From contig NC_089722.1 of NCBI RefSeq assembly GCF_035083965.1, forward strand, positions 43,400,697 through 43,464,696: a stretch of DNA of 64,000 nucleotides, in the 5' to 3' direction. Of this stretch, positions 33,501 to 51,735 are shown piece after piece. The notes beneath the pieces are model-generated. The model did no database searches. It was given only the letters and a program-made list of their open reading frames with translations, and was not told the origin of the DNA. Both the position numbers and the translations under genes were made by a program. Position 1 is the first letter of the stretch, and the number at the start of each line of letters is the position of its first letter. The stretch is from Branchiostoma lanceolatum (Eukaryota > Chordata > Leptocardii > Amphioxiformes > Branchiostomatidae).

Positions 33501-36500
33501 CAGACACAATCGCAATCAGGGCCGCAGAGCGATGGTACAGCGGAGAGATTTCCCTGGGGAGCGTTCCCGCGCCCTCCCGCGCCCTCCCGCTACATCTGCG
33601 CCAACTGTCCGACCACGATAAGGAAACGACCAAGTTTATCTTCCGCAAGCACAGAGACGGGGATGGATTTCTTAGTTGTAGTCCAAATTGATAGTCTAAT
33701 AATAAGTAAACGATGATAACTAAGTTAGAAGCGTTGTGAGGTCTGGGTTGTGAGTAGAATGGAATTTTCCATACCGGTTAAGTCTGTTGCTGGCATGGAA
33801 TGGAATTTTCCACAGATCGGAAATTTCCAACTTGTCTTGTTTCAGTTGGACTGGAATTTTCCACAGCATTGACCTTGAAAATTAAGGTTAAAAACAGGTG
33901 CTAGAGTAGAAGAAAAAAACATGATTAGCCCCACTTAATTACTTAACATGTAACGTTATCATCTCCATGAAAAATGGAGATATTGTTTTTTGAGCATTTT
34001 TCATGGAGATAATAACATTACATGTGAAGTAATTATGTGGCGCTAATCATGTTTTTTTTCTTCTACCCTAGCACCTGTTTTTAACCTTGAAAGTTTCTGT
34101 ATATTCTCTAATACAACAGCAATGAGAGAAAAATAAACAGTTGTCGGTGCAACAGGCTCCTGTAATATTGATCTGAACCTCCCAGCAGTCAGACTAACAT
34201 ACAATGTTATTAAAGTAAAGGTCCGGAACTCCTGAAGGTCAGGGGAAATTGGAAGGAGGAGGAATAATTTCAGTCATGTACAGACGCTCCATTGATTCCT
34301 TCATTGGAGTCATAATGTGGAACTAGCAAAGTTAGAAGGTCACTAATAGAAATGTTAAACTCATTTGATTGATTGATCTTAAGGGTATTTATAAATCTTA
34401 ACATCATTTCCATTTTGTTGCTTTGATCAAAAGATTGATCAGTGATATCAAAGATCATCAATTTTCAAGGTCAATGCTGTGGAAAATTCCAGTCCAACTG
34501 ACGTTGTTTCTTTCGTGTATTTCTTTCAGCATATTTGTAGTTGAGCAGCGACCTTTTTATTGTGCGAACAAAGCCTCTGTATGTAGAAGTCAGAGACTCT
34601 GAGCTGGTATAGAATGTCATGTTTTTAATCTCTTGTTACGGAATGTGGGGAGGGGGGATTTCATGACCAGTCTATGATTAAATGGGACAGGTTGGATCCA
34701 GGGGATTACACCATGAATGTCTGTCCAATAACCAAAGGTGCTGTACATACAATGTACTTCCCACTTTGCTGTGCTGGAGATTACAGCGAAAGCCTGCTTT
34801 AGTTCAGAGTGAGTTCTACCTAGTCTGTATAACGCAAACTCCATGGCCAGCTGTCCGGGGGTTTCTCTCCCCTCCCCTCGAGGTGGTTACAGGGCCGCGA
34901 GCGGTCACAAGAGGCTTGATTGAATTCAGGCTAAGTTCTTCCAACATAGATGAACTTTCAAGCTGTGATCCTGCCAACATGACTGCAATGTTGATATGAT
35001 TATAAATCTGATCTTGCAGAAAACCTGCGTTCAAAGCCAAACACACTGTGAAATACTAGTAATTTGTTTTCAATCGTTCAAGGCTGTCTGACAACATGTA
35101 CACGTAGTTATGGGTCAAAACCTGACCTACTGTCACACAGCAACAACCTGCTGCCAATCATAGTTGCATAACACCTGGCCAGTGACCAATCACGTCTCAG
35201 TACTGGGACGACACCCACAACCTGCCCTCTAGCTGCCAAGGACAAATGTGGTAGTACAAGGTGATTACTACCATAACAACATAGCCAGCCGCCACACAAG
35301 GCCAAATAAGCAAGCGTGTAGACAACACTGAGAAACGTTTTGTTTTGTATCATCTACTAGTTCCTGTTCTTAATCTCTTGCACACAAATTGATCATACTT
35401 CTACTAGTACATATCAAACTGGATAATAATTACTATGTCATAGAAATTCCAGTATGGAAACTTCTTTCTACGTAATGCTGCATTACGTGATCATAATACT
35501 TTAGGGGGATTGCAAAAGCTTTGCAGATTACTGTAAAATGGTTTCAATTAGCAAAGCATTTTTGGAAAAAGCAAATTTCAGATTTCTTAAAAGTGAAAAA
35601 CATTTTCTAGACTACATTGAGTAACATCAGTCATTTTGGCTGGAAAAAGAATGTTCGAAATCTAGAAAAAAGGCCAAACTTTCTTTAAAATTCCCCCCCC
35701 CCCACTTTATAGTGTAGAGGTCCGAGTAGATATCATATATAAAGTTAGATATCAGTACAGACAAACCTGCCAGCATGGCATGTCAACAACAGTCACACCA
35801 CTAACACACCATCTGTGACCAATCAGAGCTCAGCACACCACATCTGGAGATAACACTGACCAATCACAGCCTAGCATCAGGGCCGACACCCACAGGACAG
35901 GTTTTGAGTCATGAGATGGAGAGGTGACTCCTTGACGTAAATCCACACAAGCCGAACAAAAGCACAGCCTGGGGCGAACTAGTCAAAACAACCGCAGACA
36001 AATACTAATGGAAAAGTCACTGCACACATTTAAAAGGCACCATTTTGGAAGCCTTGCATTTCAACTTGTACGTACTCTTTTTAGGCAGGTTTGACTGTAC
36101 AATTTTCACATATTTGCTCCTGTGCGATACAGTACCTTTTACGTAAAAGAACCCAGCACTCTTATCAAGAAGAGTAGGGGTGACCGGGTGTGCTTGGCCC
36201 AAAACACAAGCCGTAGGGAAGCCGCATTGCACTACCACTAAGCTGTACTTGTAAATGCATAATGCTTCACCTCAAATCAATTGAGGATGATTGCTTTACC
36301 TTTCATTCTGTAACAACATGCATAGGGATGGTTGATTTCAATGATTTGTTACACATCGCAAATTTTAAGTGTCTGTCAGCACAGCATCACCGAATAAGAC
36401 AAACTTCTCTCCAATAAAGGAGCTGGAACAGCAGAGATGTTCAACTGTTCCCTTTACTATCCTCCATGTACCTGTAGCCTGTAGCCTGTCTGCCTGATGG

Positions 36501-38363
36501 ATGGTTCCAGCTATAATGAAATCAGCGACGCCCACTCACAGTCGACTCAGGACGTTATGAATTTAGATTGGAAATCCGGTCTCCTTAATGATTTCCCAGT
36601 CAGCTTAGATTAAATGTTTCATGACCTGATCTAACAGGAGGTGACTTTGTGCAGAGATGAGATCAGAGACAACAGAACTGGGGCAGGGTATAATACATGT
36701 ATACACACGGGTAAAGTCTGGATTATATCAGCTTACAAAAGCAATCTGAGGCCAGATTTGAAAAGAAAAATTGCTGATCTGGAAGAGTTACATGAAGGCC
36801 AGGTTTGAGAGGATACTTTGTACCTAGGTTCACACAGTTTCAGGGAGTGGATATAGTCAGGTTCAAGTTTTTCCCGAGCTCCGTGTTTTTATCTTGACCT
36901 CTTTTCCGAGAACCAAGGCAATAAATCGGAGATAAAACAATGACAAAGTTTAAGATAATAATGTCTACATTATCAGGCTGATCTCCACCAATCAGCATCC
37001 TCCATGGGGGCGACGCCCACAGTACTAAGTGGGTCAATGAACTCAACTGCCCTACTTCGCAAGGAAACTACATTTACAGAACATTTAGTTTGATCTTCCC
37101 AACACAAACATGAACACCACCTTCATCGTTTTTAAAAGATGTAGTATAAACCTTGTGCCAATCCTGCCAGCCTCCTGATGTGACCTTAAGCCGCCTCCTG
37201 ACATCATCAGGCAAATGTAATTTTAGCCACAGGGGACCTCATGTGGTCACACTGCACAGGATCAAATTCATTTCAAACTGACACTGACATGAGTGCCAAT
37301 TTCAACCCTTCTTCTGTGGTAATATTGGACAGGGATGTTCTGAGAGACCCAGAACTGTCCTCCTGACTGTGATATTGCAGAGGCAACACGTGTGTGAGTT
37401 ATCCGGAGTGAGGTTGAGAAATGAATGGAAATTTCCACTGCTGAGCGACATTGGGGTGGGCAGACTACTGCTGAACAGTCGAACACACAACACGGATACA
37501 GGGACACAGTTTCACACAAACAAGCTACAACTACTTGAGGGAAACCTCTCTAACATGTTATTGATCCGATTATCAAACTGAAGTCTAGACGCAAACAGTT
37601 CGTGGATTATCCTAGTTGCCAGTCCGTGCTTTCGGACCGTTTTCCACGGCTACTCGTGACGGTTGTTTTGGTTACGGGCGGTGGGCGGAAATTCCCGAAG
37701 GGGAACACGCCCACTTTTAAATGAGGGGTTGTCTGAGAAAACTATTAAACTTTGTGGGCTGTTAGTAAGTAAAAGCAACTAAATTCAGGATACGACAAAA
37801 TGTGTTCAACACAAACACACTGTGACAAGATTAGGACTTTTGTACACGGATGTGGATCCAACACAACATAAATTATGAGCTTGGTAGCGATTTCTACTAC
37901 ATGTGTGTTACCAGGAACTTTAATTAAAGCCACATCACTTTTGAGTCTACGCAAGACTAAGACTTCCAGAAACCAGTCCAAACCTCCCGTACATTCCTTT
38001 GCTCCTATAACTCCTGTTTACTCAAGCCTTTTCCAAGAAAATCCGGCGGAAACGGGGAAAAACAACACCCGAACTTGCTTGATCACGGTGAGGCGAACTT
38101 GCGGTGGTTGTTTTGAGTTTGTAAAAAGCACATGTAACATCGTGCTATGAGAATCCTGCCCATATAAACCCGTGAAGGGAACGGTAGTACGTACCCGCTA
38201 TGATGGCCTTGCCGGGGTGGGTTATCTTGACGCTGCCGGACGGGGCCGCGGCGCCCAGGTTCCGCGGGCGGACGGTCAGCGCAGGGTTCACCAGCGACAC
38301 GGGGCTAGTCCTGGGCGCGCTCCCGCCCAACCGCGCCAGTAACGGGGAGTCTCTCCGGTCCAT
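24463..38363 (-). CDS. SLC25A1: mitochondrial tricarboxylate (citrate) carrier, main isoform, six exons
   Basis: Join of 38195-38363, 31188-31395, 30506-30729, 29772-29992, 29266-29339 and 24463-24577; 1011 nt, 336 residues, all splice sites GT-AG and in phase. Inner mitochondrial membrane antiporter exchanging matrix citrate for cytosolic malate, supplying citrate for lipid synthesis (family knowledge). The three carrier repeats show the signature P-x-[DE]-x-x-[KR] as PTEYVK, PMETVK and PIDVVK. Diagnostic citrate-carrier phrases include [46 protein letters not shown] and [12 protein letters not shown]. The N-terminus ([12 protein letters not shown]...) is about 20-25 residues longer than in vertebrates. 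Two other terminal exons, 6a and 6c, could replace the last one. The gene is divergent from TEKT1. Confidence 0.93.
25806..25811 (-). promoter_or_regulatory. candidate poly(A) signal for SLC25A1 exon 6a
   Basis: Minus-strand AATAAA beyond the tandem array that follows exon 6a, about 890 bases after its stop. Confidence 0.35.
26040..26710 (-). repeat. tandem array (~150-170 bp units) in the 3' region of exon 6a
   Basis: Repeated phrase AAGACTTTCCTTG at about 26106, 26274, 26424 and 26582, with TGACCTAAAATAAAC and ATCAAGCAATCAGCAAGTTC between. The unit nearest the gene contains the last codons of exon 6a: CACTTATCAGGCCAG at 26698-26712 matches CACTTTTCAGGCCAG in an outer unit. Confidence 0.7.
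26697..26811 (-). CDS. SLC25A1: SLC25A1 alternative terminal exon 6a
   Basis: Acceptor GATCACAG, one base completing Ala, then [18 protein letters not shown], a [10 protein letters not shown] segment and AVVWPDK-stop. It is 115 nt, phase-compatible with exon 5. It differs from 6b mainly in the C-terminal tail and in the helix (AALVFT against VALVFV). With it the protein would also have 336 residues. Confidence 0.82.
26812..29265 (-). other. SLC25A1 intron 5
   Basis: Between exon 5 and exon 6a. Contains two dispersed repeats: 27889-27955 (CTTCTCCCTGCTGCCTAACT..., related to the 148-bp units in TEKT1) and 27957-28082 (CTACAGCAGGGGGCTGG, related to 46858-46985). No other exon seen. Confidence 0.6.
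27889..28082. repeat. composite dispersed repeat in SLC25A1 intron 5
   Basis: The first half matches the noncoding part of the TEKT1 148-bp units in reverse orientation and also 59385-59450. The second half matches 46858-46985. Confidence 0.55.
29266..29339 (-). CDS. SLC25A1: SLC25A1 exon 5
   Basis: 74 nt: [20 protein letters not shown], then EGPR plus two bases of an Ala codon before donor GTGAGT. This is the third-repeat matrix loop, shared by all three terminal exons. Confidence 0.92.
29362..29650. repeat. degenerate minisatellite in SLC25A1 intron 4
   Basis: About nine diverged units built on TTTCACAGGTGGGTATCACA / GTCTCACAT, 30-34 bp each, starting 23 bp upstream of exon 5. Confidence 0.75.
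29772..29992 (-). CDS. SLC25A1: SLC25A1 exon 4
   Basis: 221 nt: [20 protein letters not shown], then transmembrane helix 5 and the third carrier signature [10 protein letters not shown]. Acceptor CCCTCCAG, donor GTCAGG. Confidence 0.93.
30055..30175 (-). pseudogene. decayed duplicate of the exon 4 start and its acceptor in intron 3
   Basis: The minus strand repeats the beginning of exon 4 (GAATCGGTGGAACCTAC), preceded by an acceptor-like TCTCAG and the same upstream intron text (TAACAGACATG...). The coding part is interrupted (GGTTTGTTTCCTAGG), so it is not a usable exon. Confidence 0.7.
30506..30729 (-). CDS. SLC25A1: SLC25A1 exon 3
   Basis: 224 nt: [18 protein letters not shown], then [20 protein letters not shown] and KFIHDQTS...REIVREQ, covering helices 3-4 and the second carrier signature. 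Acceptor CCTACAG, donor GTAAGT. Confidence 0.93.
31188..31395 (-). CDS. SLC25A1: SLC25A1 exon 2
   Basis: 208 nt: [19 protein letters not shown], then [15 protein letters not shown] and [18 protein letters not shown]. Holds the first carrier signature. Acceptor TGTCCCAG, donor GTACAG. Confidence 0.94.
31443..31780 (+). mobile_element. tRNA-derived SINE
   Basis: RNA polymerase III A-box-like TAGCACAGTGGC (31455-31466) and B-box-like GGTTCAATCC (31498-31507) at tRNA spacing. A SINE body follows, with CCCTTGGGAAAGGCACTTAA. It ends in a (GA)n tail near 31760-31774. There is no tRNA cloverleaf 3' half, so it is not a tRNA gene. Confidence 0.85.
31970..32125 (+). repeat. dispersed repeat family (GGTACAGACTTT)
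   Basis: Copy with AACTTGAGTCTG, CTCCCTGAAACTG, AAGGTACAGACTTTC and CTGAGAACCAAAAATGATAT in the order seen in other copies. Confidence 0.65.
32820..32990 (+). repeat. dispersed repeat family (GGTACAGACTTT)
   Basis: Second intron 1 copy, with CCCTGAAACTGTGTGTACC and AACTGAGAACGAAAAAATTG. Confidence 0.65.
33761..33862. promoter_or_regulatory. cluster of four kappaB-like decamers
   Basis: GGAATTTTCC at 33761-33770, 33802-33811 and 33853-33862, and GGAAATTTCC at 33819-33828; a fifth (GGAAAATTCC) is at 34481-34490. They fit the GGRRNNYYCC form, but part of the cluster is repeated DNA. Function is not shown. Confidence 0.3.
33884..34088. repeat. ~205-bp foldback element in SLC25A1 intron 1
   Basis: AAGGTTAAAAACAGGTGCTAG at the left pairs with CTAGCACCTGTTTTTAACCTT at the right. 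The arms pair for about 90 bp to a centre near 33985. It sits within a wider inverted pair: 33853-33883 against 34456-34500 (CAGCATTGACCTTGAAAATT). Confidence 0.75.
38195..38363 (-). CDS. SLC25A1: SLC25A1 exon 1 (coding part)
   Basis: Starts [20 protein letters not shown] and ends ...[13 protein letters not shown], with the last Gly codon split by donor GTACGT. An in-frame ATG lies further upstream (38522), but MDRRDS is preferred for vertebrate-like length and because the upstream stretch is probably 5' UTR. Confidence 0.85.
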
Positions 38364-38699
38364 GGCGAACAACAACAACCTTCTCAACAAGCTTGTCTTC
38401 AAATCAGCGTCCGGGTAATCCCGTAACGTGCACGTAAACCACGCAGACGACGTCAAAACGTCACGTTGTGAACGTCCTCTGCTCCCACAGGCGACACTCG
38501 AAATGACGACCTGCGAAAACACGACCTTTGACCTCCACGCATGCGTTTAGCCAAGGTCACAGAAAAACTCTTAGCTCATAGTTTTTATATCCAACAGTCA
38601 TTCCGTACGATTGATTACTAAAAATTTAGCAGAATTTTTGCTACGTATTGATAAAACTATAAGAAAAATGTAAAAACCGCGACCTGTAAGTATCACGTG

Positions 38700-38775
38700 A
38701 CAAATATTGTCCAATCAGACGGAAGGTTTGGTTGTTGTAGCAACAGGTCAGCTGCCGGTTGCTAAGGAACAGGGA
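38700..38775. promoter_or_regulatory. bidirectional promoter core with two X-box-like RFX sites and CCAAT
   Basis: GTTGTTGTAGCAAC (38731-38744) and GTTGCTAAGGAAC (38758-38770) are imperfect inverted repeats of the X-box type (GTTNYY, 1-2 bases, RRNAAC). CCAAT is at 38711-38715. Known: RFX factors bind X-boxes upstream of ciliary genes, and tektin is ciliary. They lie between the SLC25A1 start and the TEKT1 first exon. Confidence 0.6.
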
Positions 38776-38799
38776 TCGAGTTGTGTTTAACACTGCCGC

Positions 38800-38908
38800 C
38801 ATTCAGAACACACACACACAAGAGGTCGTCCTCAAACTCTCGCGCTCTGCTGGCTTTTATCACGAATTCTACCTGTGCAATTCCTGTAGAAGTACTCAAG
38901 AACTTCAG
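38800..38908 (+). other. TEKT1: probable noncoding first exon of TEKT1
   Basis: Ends at a strong donor CTTCAG|GTGAGA, about 140 bp downstream of the X-boxes. The first coding exon starts at an acceptor (40757), so an upstream noncoding exon is required. The transcription start is estimated. Confidence 0.6.
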
Positions 38909-47430
<8,522 letters not shown>

Positions 47431-47452
<22 letters not shown>

Positions 47453-47579
47453 CCAGGACGGTAGTCTAGCTGTAGTCATCATCAACATCAAGAGTTTCTA
47501 TCCAGGACGGTAGCCTAGCTGTAGTCAACATTCAACATCAAGAGCTTCTAACCAGGACCTTAGCCTAGTTGTAGTCAAC
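47431..47579 (+). repeat. 49-bp tandem triplication spanning the TEKT1 stop codon
   Basis: CATCAACATCAAGAGCTTCT and the next 29 bp occur at 47431, 47480 and 47529. Only the first copy is coding; the second reads TTTCTATCC where the first has the stop. Confidence 0.9.
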
Positions 47580-48136
47580 ATTTGTAGGTCCCACAATGAA
47601 GTGGAATTCACATCACAACACCTGTGTCTTGTTTTTAATCCTTTTAAGAGAAGTAACTTCTTGTTGCCAGAGGTATTTATCAAGGTCAAAATGAATTCTC
47701 TGTTGTCTTGAGACAATATATCCAGTCTGACAAATTCTATATACATAGAAAATACTAAAACGTGTAAAAAAAAACCTAATCTTTTAATTCATGATAAAAA
47801 ATTTGGGAATCCATCAGTACTTGTTAGTATGTGTTGCACTGGATATGAGGGATGTACAGTGTAGGAAATAGTGTTATATATGGTGTTAAACAGGCTAGAG
47901 CTGTAGGGGGAACTTAAGGTTTGACTTTGCACATTGTATTGTTGCTTTACTATGCAGCCAACATCAATGTTTTCCAAAGATGTGACAATGGACATGGATG
48001 TATTTGTTATTTGTATATGGACAGTTTTGGGTCCTCTAACTTTTTATTTTAAGTCCAGATCTGTACAAACCCCTCCCTGTTGTACATACACCTTTTCTGT
48101 CCTGCTGACATCGTCAGGTCATAGGTCATCAATAAA
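47453..48136 (+). other. TEKT1: TEKT1 3' UTR with AATAAA
   Basis: The only clear poly(A) signal downstream is AATAAA at 48131-48136, giving a 3' UTR of about 0.7 kb. Nothing else of note to 48678. Confidence 0.6.
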
Positions 48137-48678
48137 TCTTCCGATCACTTTACTCCTGAGTGAGAGATTCTTGGATTGAGTCTTGGGTTCTTTGGCTGTG
48201 GATGAGTAGAGTTTACATCCCTACAGTCCTGCACATGTATGTATAGCAGTTTCTGCCAGACAAATCGAACACGCCACAAAGTTTATCCATTTGTCCAACA
48301 AAGTTACCAACAAAGCTGAACATGGATTTCTCTTTAGAACTTCAAGCTGTGGATGAGCTGAACCTACTAGTATTAAGACAAACTTGATATTGTCATTTCC
48401 TACTGACAAGATTTTTTGATCTACAGTGCTATTGTCCCCTATCATGGCAGGTATTGGAAGAGCTCCTCACACTCCTCCATTTCTCCCTTGATGAGCTTAA
48501 AATCTATTGTCTCCTGTAAGCCTTTTTCTTAAAAAAGTCTTAATTTTGACTGTCATTTTCTCAGGTGGCATCTAAACAGACAACATTGTTGTGTTGTGTT
48601 TAGCTGTAAATGAGCTGAATTTACAGCAAAATTATCTGTGTACGAATTTCCTGTTGAACAAAGTCCTCGTTACGATCC

Positions 48679-48892
48679 TCATTTCCTGGTGGCGTCCAAA
48701 CTGACGACAGCCTCCTGCCCGACCACCTCCGCGCTGTGAACCGCCCCCCGCGGAACTTCTAACCAATCGCCGGGCCCGAGCACCGCCTCCTGTCCGTGCA
48801 TCGTCATCCGGAACCGCCCGCTCACGACTCCGTCGATCTTATCCTCGGCGTGGGTGTGGTCAGGGAAGTACGTCCCAGGGGGGTACACGTAT
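48679..48892 (-). CDS. cupin gene exon 2
   Basis: Carries both metal-site motifs and the stop. Clearly coding: third positions are GC-rich and the frame is open from the splice site. Its acceptor CTGCAG|ATACGT is the innermost unit of the array at 48886-49170. Confidence 0.82.
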
Positions 48893-49504
48893 CTGCAGGG
48901 GGGTACACATCATTGTGAGGGGGGTTACACATACCTGCAGGGGGGTACTCATCATTGTGAGGGGGTACACATACCTGCAGGGGGGGTACATATCATTGTG
49001 AGGGGGGTACACGTACCTGCAAGGGGGGGTACTCATCATTGTGAGGGGGGTACACGTACCTGCAGGGGGGGGTACATATCATTGTGAGGGGGTACACATA
49101 TCGAGAGGGGGGTACATGTGTACCTGCAGGGGGGTACATATCATTTTGAGGGGGTACACGTACCTGGGGGGGGTGGAAAAGGTTACTACCTATTACTATC
49201 ATGTAGTTACAGAAAGCGCCAAATGCAAAGTGATTTGATCCGATTTTTGCAGGGAGTTTATTGCAGTGTTCGCTGGTATAAAACTGAATGAATGAAACAA
49301 AACAGTTCATTTCTAAACTGAGATTTTTGGGCTGGAACGTTGGAATTGAAAGTACATTTTACAGTACATACAGTAAAAGTTTGAAACTGATATTTTTCTG
49401 CTCACTTTGTGACTGAATCCCTGTGCTTCTATTTTCTTCCGCATGGCGGCCTCAGTGAGCTGCCCATCAGCTGCGGAGTTCCAGTGGTGCACGTTCACCG
49501 ACAT
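48679..49504 (-). CDS. small cupin-fold protein, two exons (join uncertain)
   Basis: Exon 1 (49406-49504) encodes MSVNVHHWNSAADGQLTEAA and 13 more residues up to donor AAA|GTGAGC. Exon 2 (48679-48892) begins after acceptor CCCTGCAG and encodes YVYPPGTYFPDHTHAEDKID and 51 more residues to TAA, about 105 residues in all. Cupin motif 1 is G-x5-H-x-H (GTYFPDHTH) and motif 2 is G-x5-P-x-G-x2-H (GDWLEVPRGAVH), so a metal-binding single-domain beta-barrel is expected. The reaction is unknown. Exon 1 ends in phase 0, but exon 2 carries one extra base before its frame. Either a short exon is missed or the acceptor has been altered by the minisatellite beside it. Confidence 0.75.
48886..49170. repeat. 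40-43-bp minisatellite at the cupin exon 2 acceptor, about 8 copies
   Basis: CTGCAG marks units at 48893, 48935, 48975, (49017), 49060 and 49124, with GGGGGTACACRTACCTGCAG and ATCATTGTGAGGGGGG. In minus orientation each unit reads CCTGCAG|GTACGT, so every copy resembles both an acceptor and a donor. Confidence 0.92.
49406..49504 (-). CDS. cupin gene exon 1
   Basis: 33 codons from ATG at 49504 to a good donor GTGAGC. Protein-like composition and orientation agree with exon 2. Confidence 0.7.
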
Positions 49505-50224
49505 GCCTCTCCCTAGACGGTCTTTACAACCTGTACAAACAAAGATTCCAAATTAATATAAAATGAACAGAATGTCTACAAAACCGTGCCAGTGTCTCTG
49601 TTTTTCCAGGACGGTGTGTTGACAAGAAAGTCTATTGAAAACCAATGACATTGCACGACGTCCGAATACAGTGTGTGATTTAAATCAAGGTTCCTTGCAT
49701 ACTTTACAGCATAAGTAAACCGCCCTGGGCTACAGTGTTATCGTTACCATACATGACATAGTTTAATAGGGAGAGGCGTGCAGCAATGTCAACAATGACG
49801 GCGGATTTGGGGATCTATCAAAAGGCGACACACCTCCGGATCCCTCCCTCCCTCTGACAGCAACACTCACGTTCAAACTGGAGACTCTACTTTTCCAGGG
49901 GGGTGGACAGGTTATGGGTCGACCTATACATTCTTTACTGACCACCAGACCTAAACGTCACATACCGAGAATCTGAGCACCTGTAAAATTGCAGAATTTC
50001 CACTGAAATATGCTGTAAAAAAACAACAACCCGCCAAAATCTTTAGGAGCAGACGGCTAATTTTTTTTCTCGTGTGGCACTTCCGGATGAGCGCATGCAG
50101 ACGCACAATATCACAAACATATTCATCACACTTATATATATACAACTAAGAGATAATTGGAAATATTTTCAACAATTACATATGTTTATTCTAGTTACCA
50201 AATTTACGTTTATAATTTAGTAAA

Positions 50225-50412
50225 TTCTTGTTATGGATTATAGAACCCCTGTTCGCGTGTACATGCAGTGTAAAACACAGAAGGTCCCAGGAAGAAGACG
50301 TGACGGAAGGAACGCCGGACTCATCTTAAACCTTAAGGACACTTTCCTCTGATTCGGGACCTCCAGAGGCGCACAGGAGGGACAACAGGTCTCCTGAGAA
50401 GACAACGCTAAG
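50225..50412 (+). other. possible noncoding first exon of a plus-strand gene
   Basis: GC-richer stretch ending in donor CGCTAAG|GTAGGT, placed head-to-head with the cupin gene. No downstream coding exon is found in the window, so this is weak. Confidence 0.25.
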
Positions 50413-51672
50413 GTAGGTACCGTCTCAAGTTCTCTGTAAGCTTTGGAGACCGCCTGTGGGTCGCGTTGTGTTGGGAAATGATTTTTGCGCGTTAGTTTTG
50501 GTTGGACCGGTCCCACATGTAGCCGCGATGAGAGAGGAGAACAGTTCCTCACGTCTGTGAACAGAACTCAGGACTGACTAACAACAACGTCACACACAAC
50601 ACGGGCAGGCTGGGGTTAGAGAGTACAGGAGGGGTTTTACAACAGTTAGGGGAAGGGCAGATGTCACAGAATGAACATAAGATTAAGAATGAATTAATGA
50701 ATCTTCTTCCTGTTGTTGTTGTTTATATTTACCTGGATAGCCCCAGGGCTGGAGTGTTAGATTTGGAGAGGGGGGTTCTGAGAAGTGTTTGTGTGTGACC
50801 GGCACTGGAGTAAAGGAACTTGTGCATCGTGATCTTTGTAGTGTTCGTTTGATCTGTTAATTTGGACCTGTCACATTTCGATAATGGTACTCCTAGCAGC
50901 TTTCGAAGGTATTGCAGCAAAATCTCTGGTTTTGATATCTTTGTTGATTATGTTCTTGTTTACATACCTGCTGCCAAACTTGTTGGTAAGCTTTATATAA
51001 ATGTCAAAGAATAAAAAAACGAATTGGTACAGCCCTCCACAATTATTCCTATCTGGCAGAACCTGGCTGAAGAATGATGATTGCAGATACAGTGAATCAA
51101 AAACGGGTTTATGTATCTGTCCTACCCTGTAGGCATAATTTCATTATCTCCTTGTCTTAATGTATGAGTGTTTTATTTGGTTTCTCATATAGTGTTGTAT
51201 GAGCATCAGCGCACAGTGGGTTCGGCTGTAGCACATTATTTATGGCTGTGCAGATCATATTTTGGCCACACCCAATCAATATTGTGATTCTCTTATCTAA
51301 ATAGAAAACTCCAGCTGTCCGGGGATTTCTGTCCCCTCCTATTGGGTTGCGCGGCGGTTCCAGGGCAGCGAGCGGTCACACGTTTTTTTCTGTGTTGGTT
51401 GGTTTCATGGAAGGGTAATCAAAAGATGTCTACTGATTTTCTCAATGACTTACGTTCGTTCGTTTGTAGCCTTGACTGGAACATGAACAGATACAATTTT
51501 GGGGTAAGAAAAGGAAGAAGTTAGAGATGGTTTTGTACCTGGTGTTTTTGTAGAAAAGCTGATTTCCTGGTCCCTCACCTGACCATATCCAGGTGGTGCC
51601 GACACGCCCGGGTTCAGGTTCAGGTTCATTACCGTCCTTAGGGGGACGTTTGGCTATCGATTACACCCGCAG

Positions 51673-51735
51673 GGGTCAGAGGTCACAGACAATTAGGTAT
51701 CGATTCCAAAGAGAGAGGTCAGAGGTCAGAGGTCA
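51673..51735 (+). promoter_or_regulatory. five AGGTCA-type half-sites in direct repeats spaced by one base
   Basis: GGGTCA-G-AGGTCA at 51673-51685 and AGGTCA-G-AGGTCA-G-AGGTCA at 51716-51735. This is the DR1 arrangement bound by RXR/HNF4-type nuclear receptors, but could also be a short simple repeat. Confidence 0.35.

Larger units (their letters stand above)
31396..38194 (-). other. SLC25A1 intron 1 (6.8 kb)
   Basis: Large first intron. It contains a tRNA-derived SINE, two copies of the GGTACAGACTTT repeat, a foldback element at 33884-34088, a cluster of kappaB-like decamers and a poly-C run near 35694. Open frames in it are short and unconserved in appearance. Confidence 0.7.
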
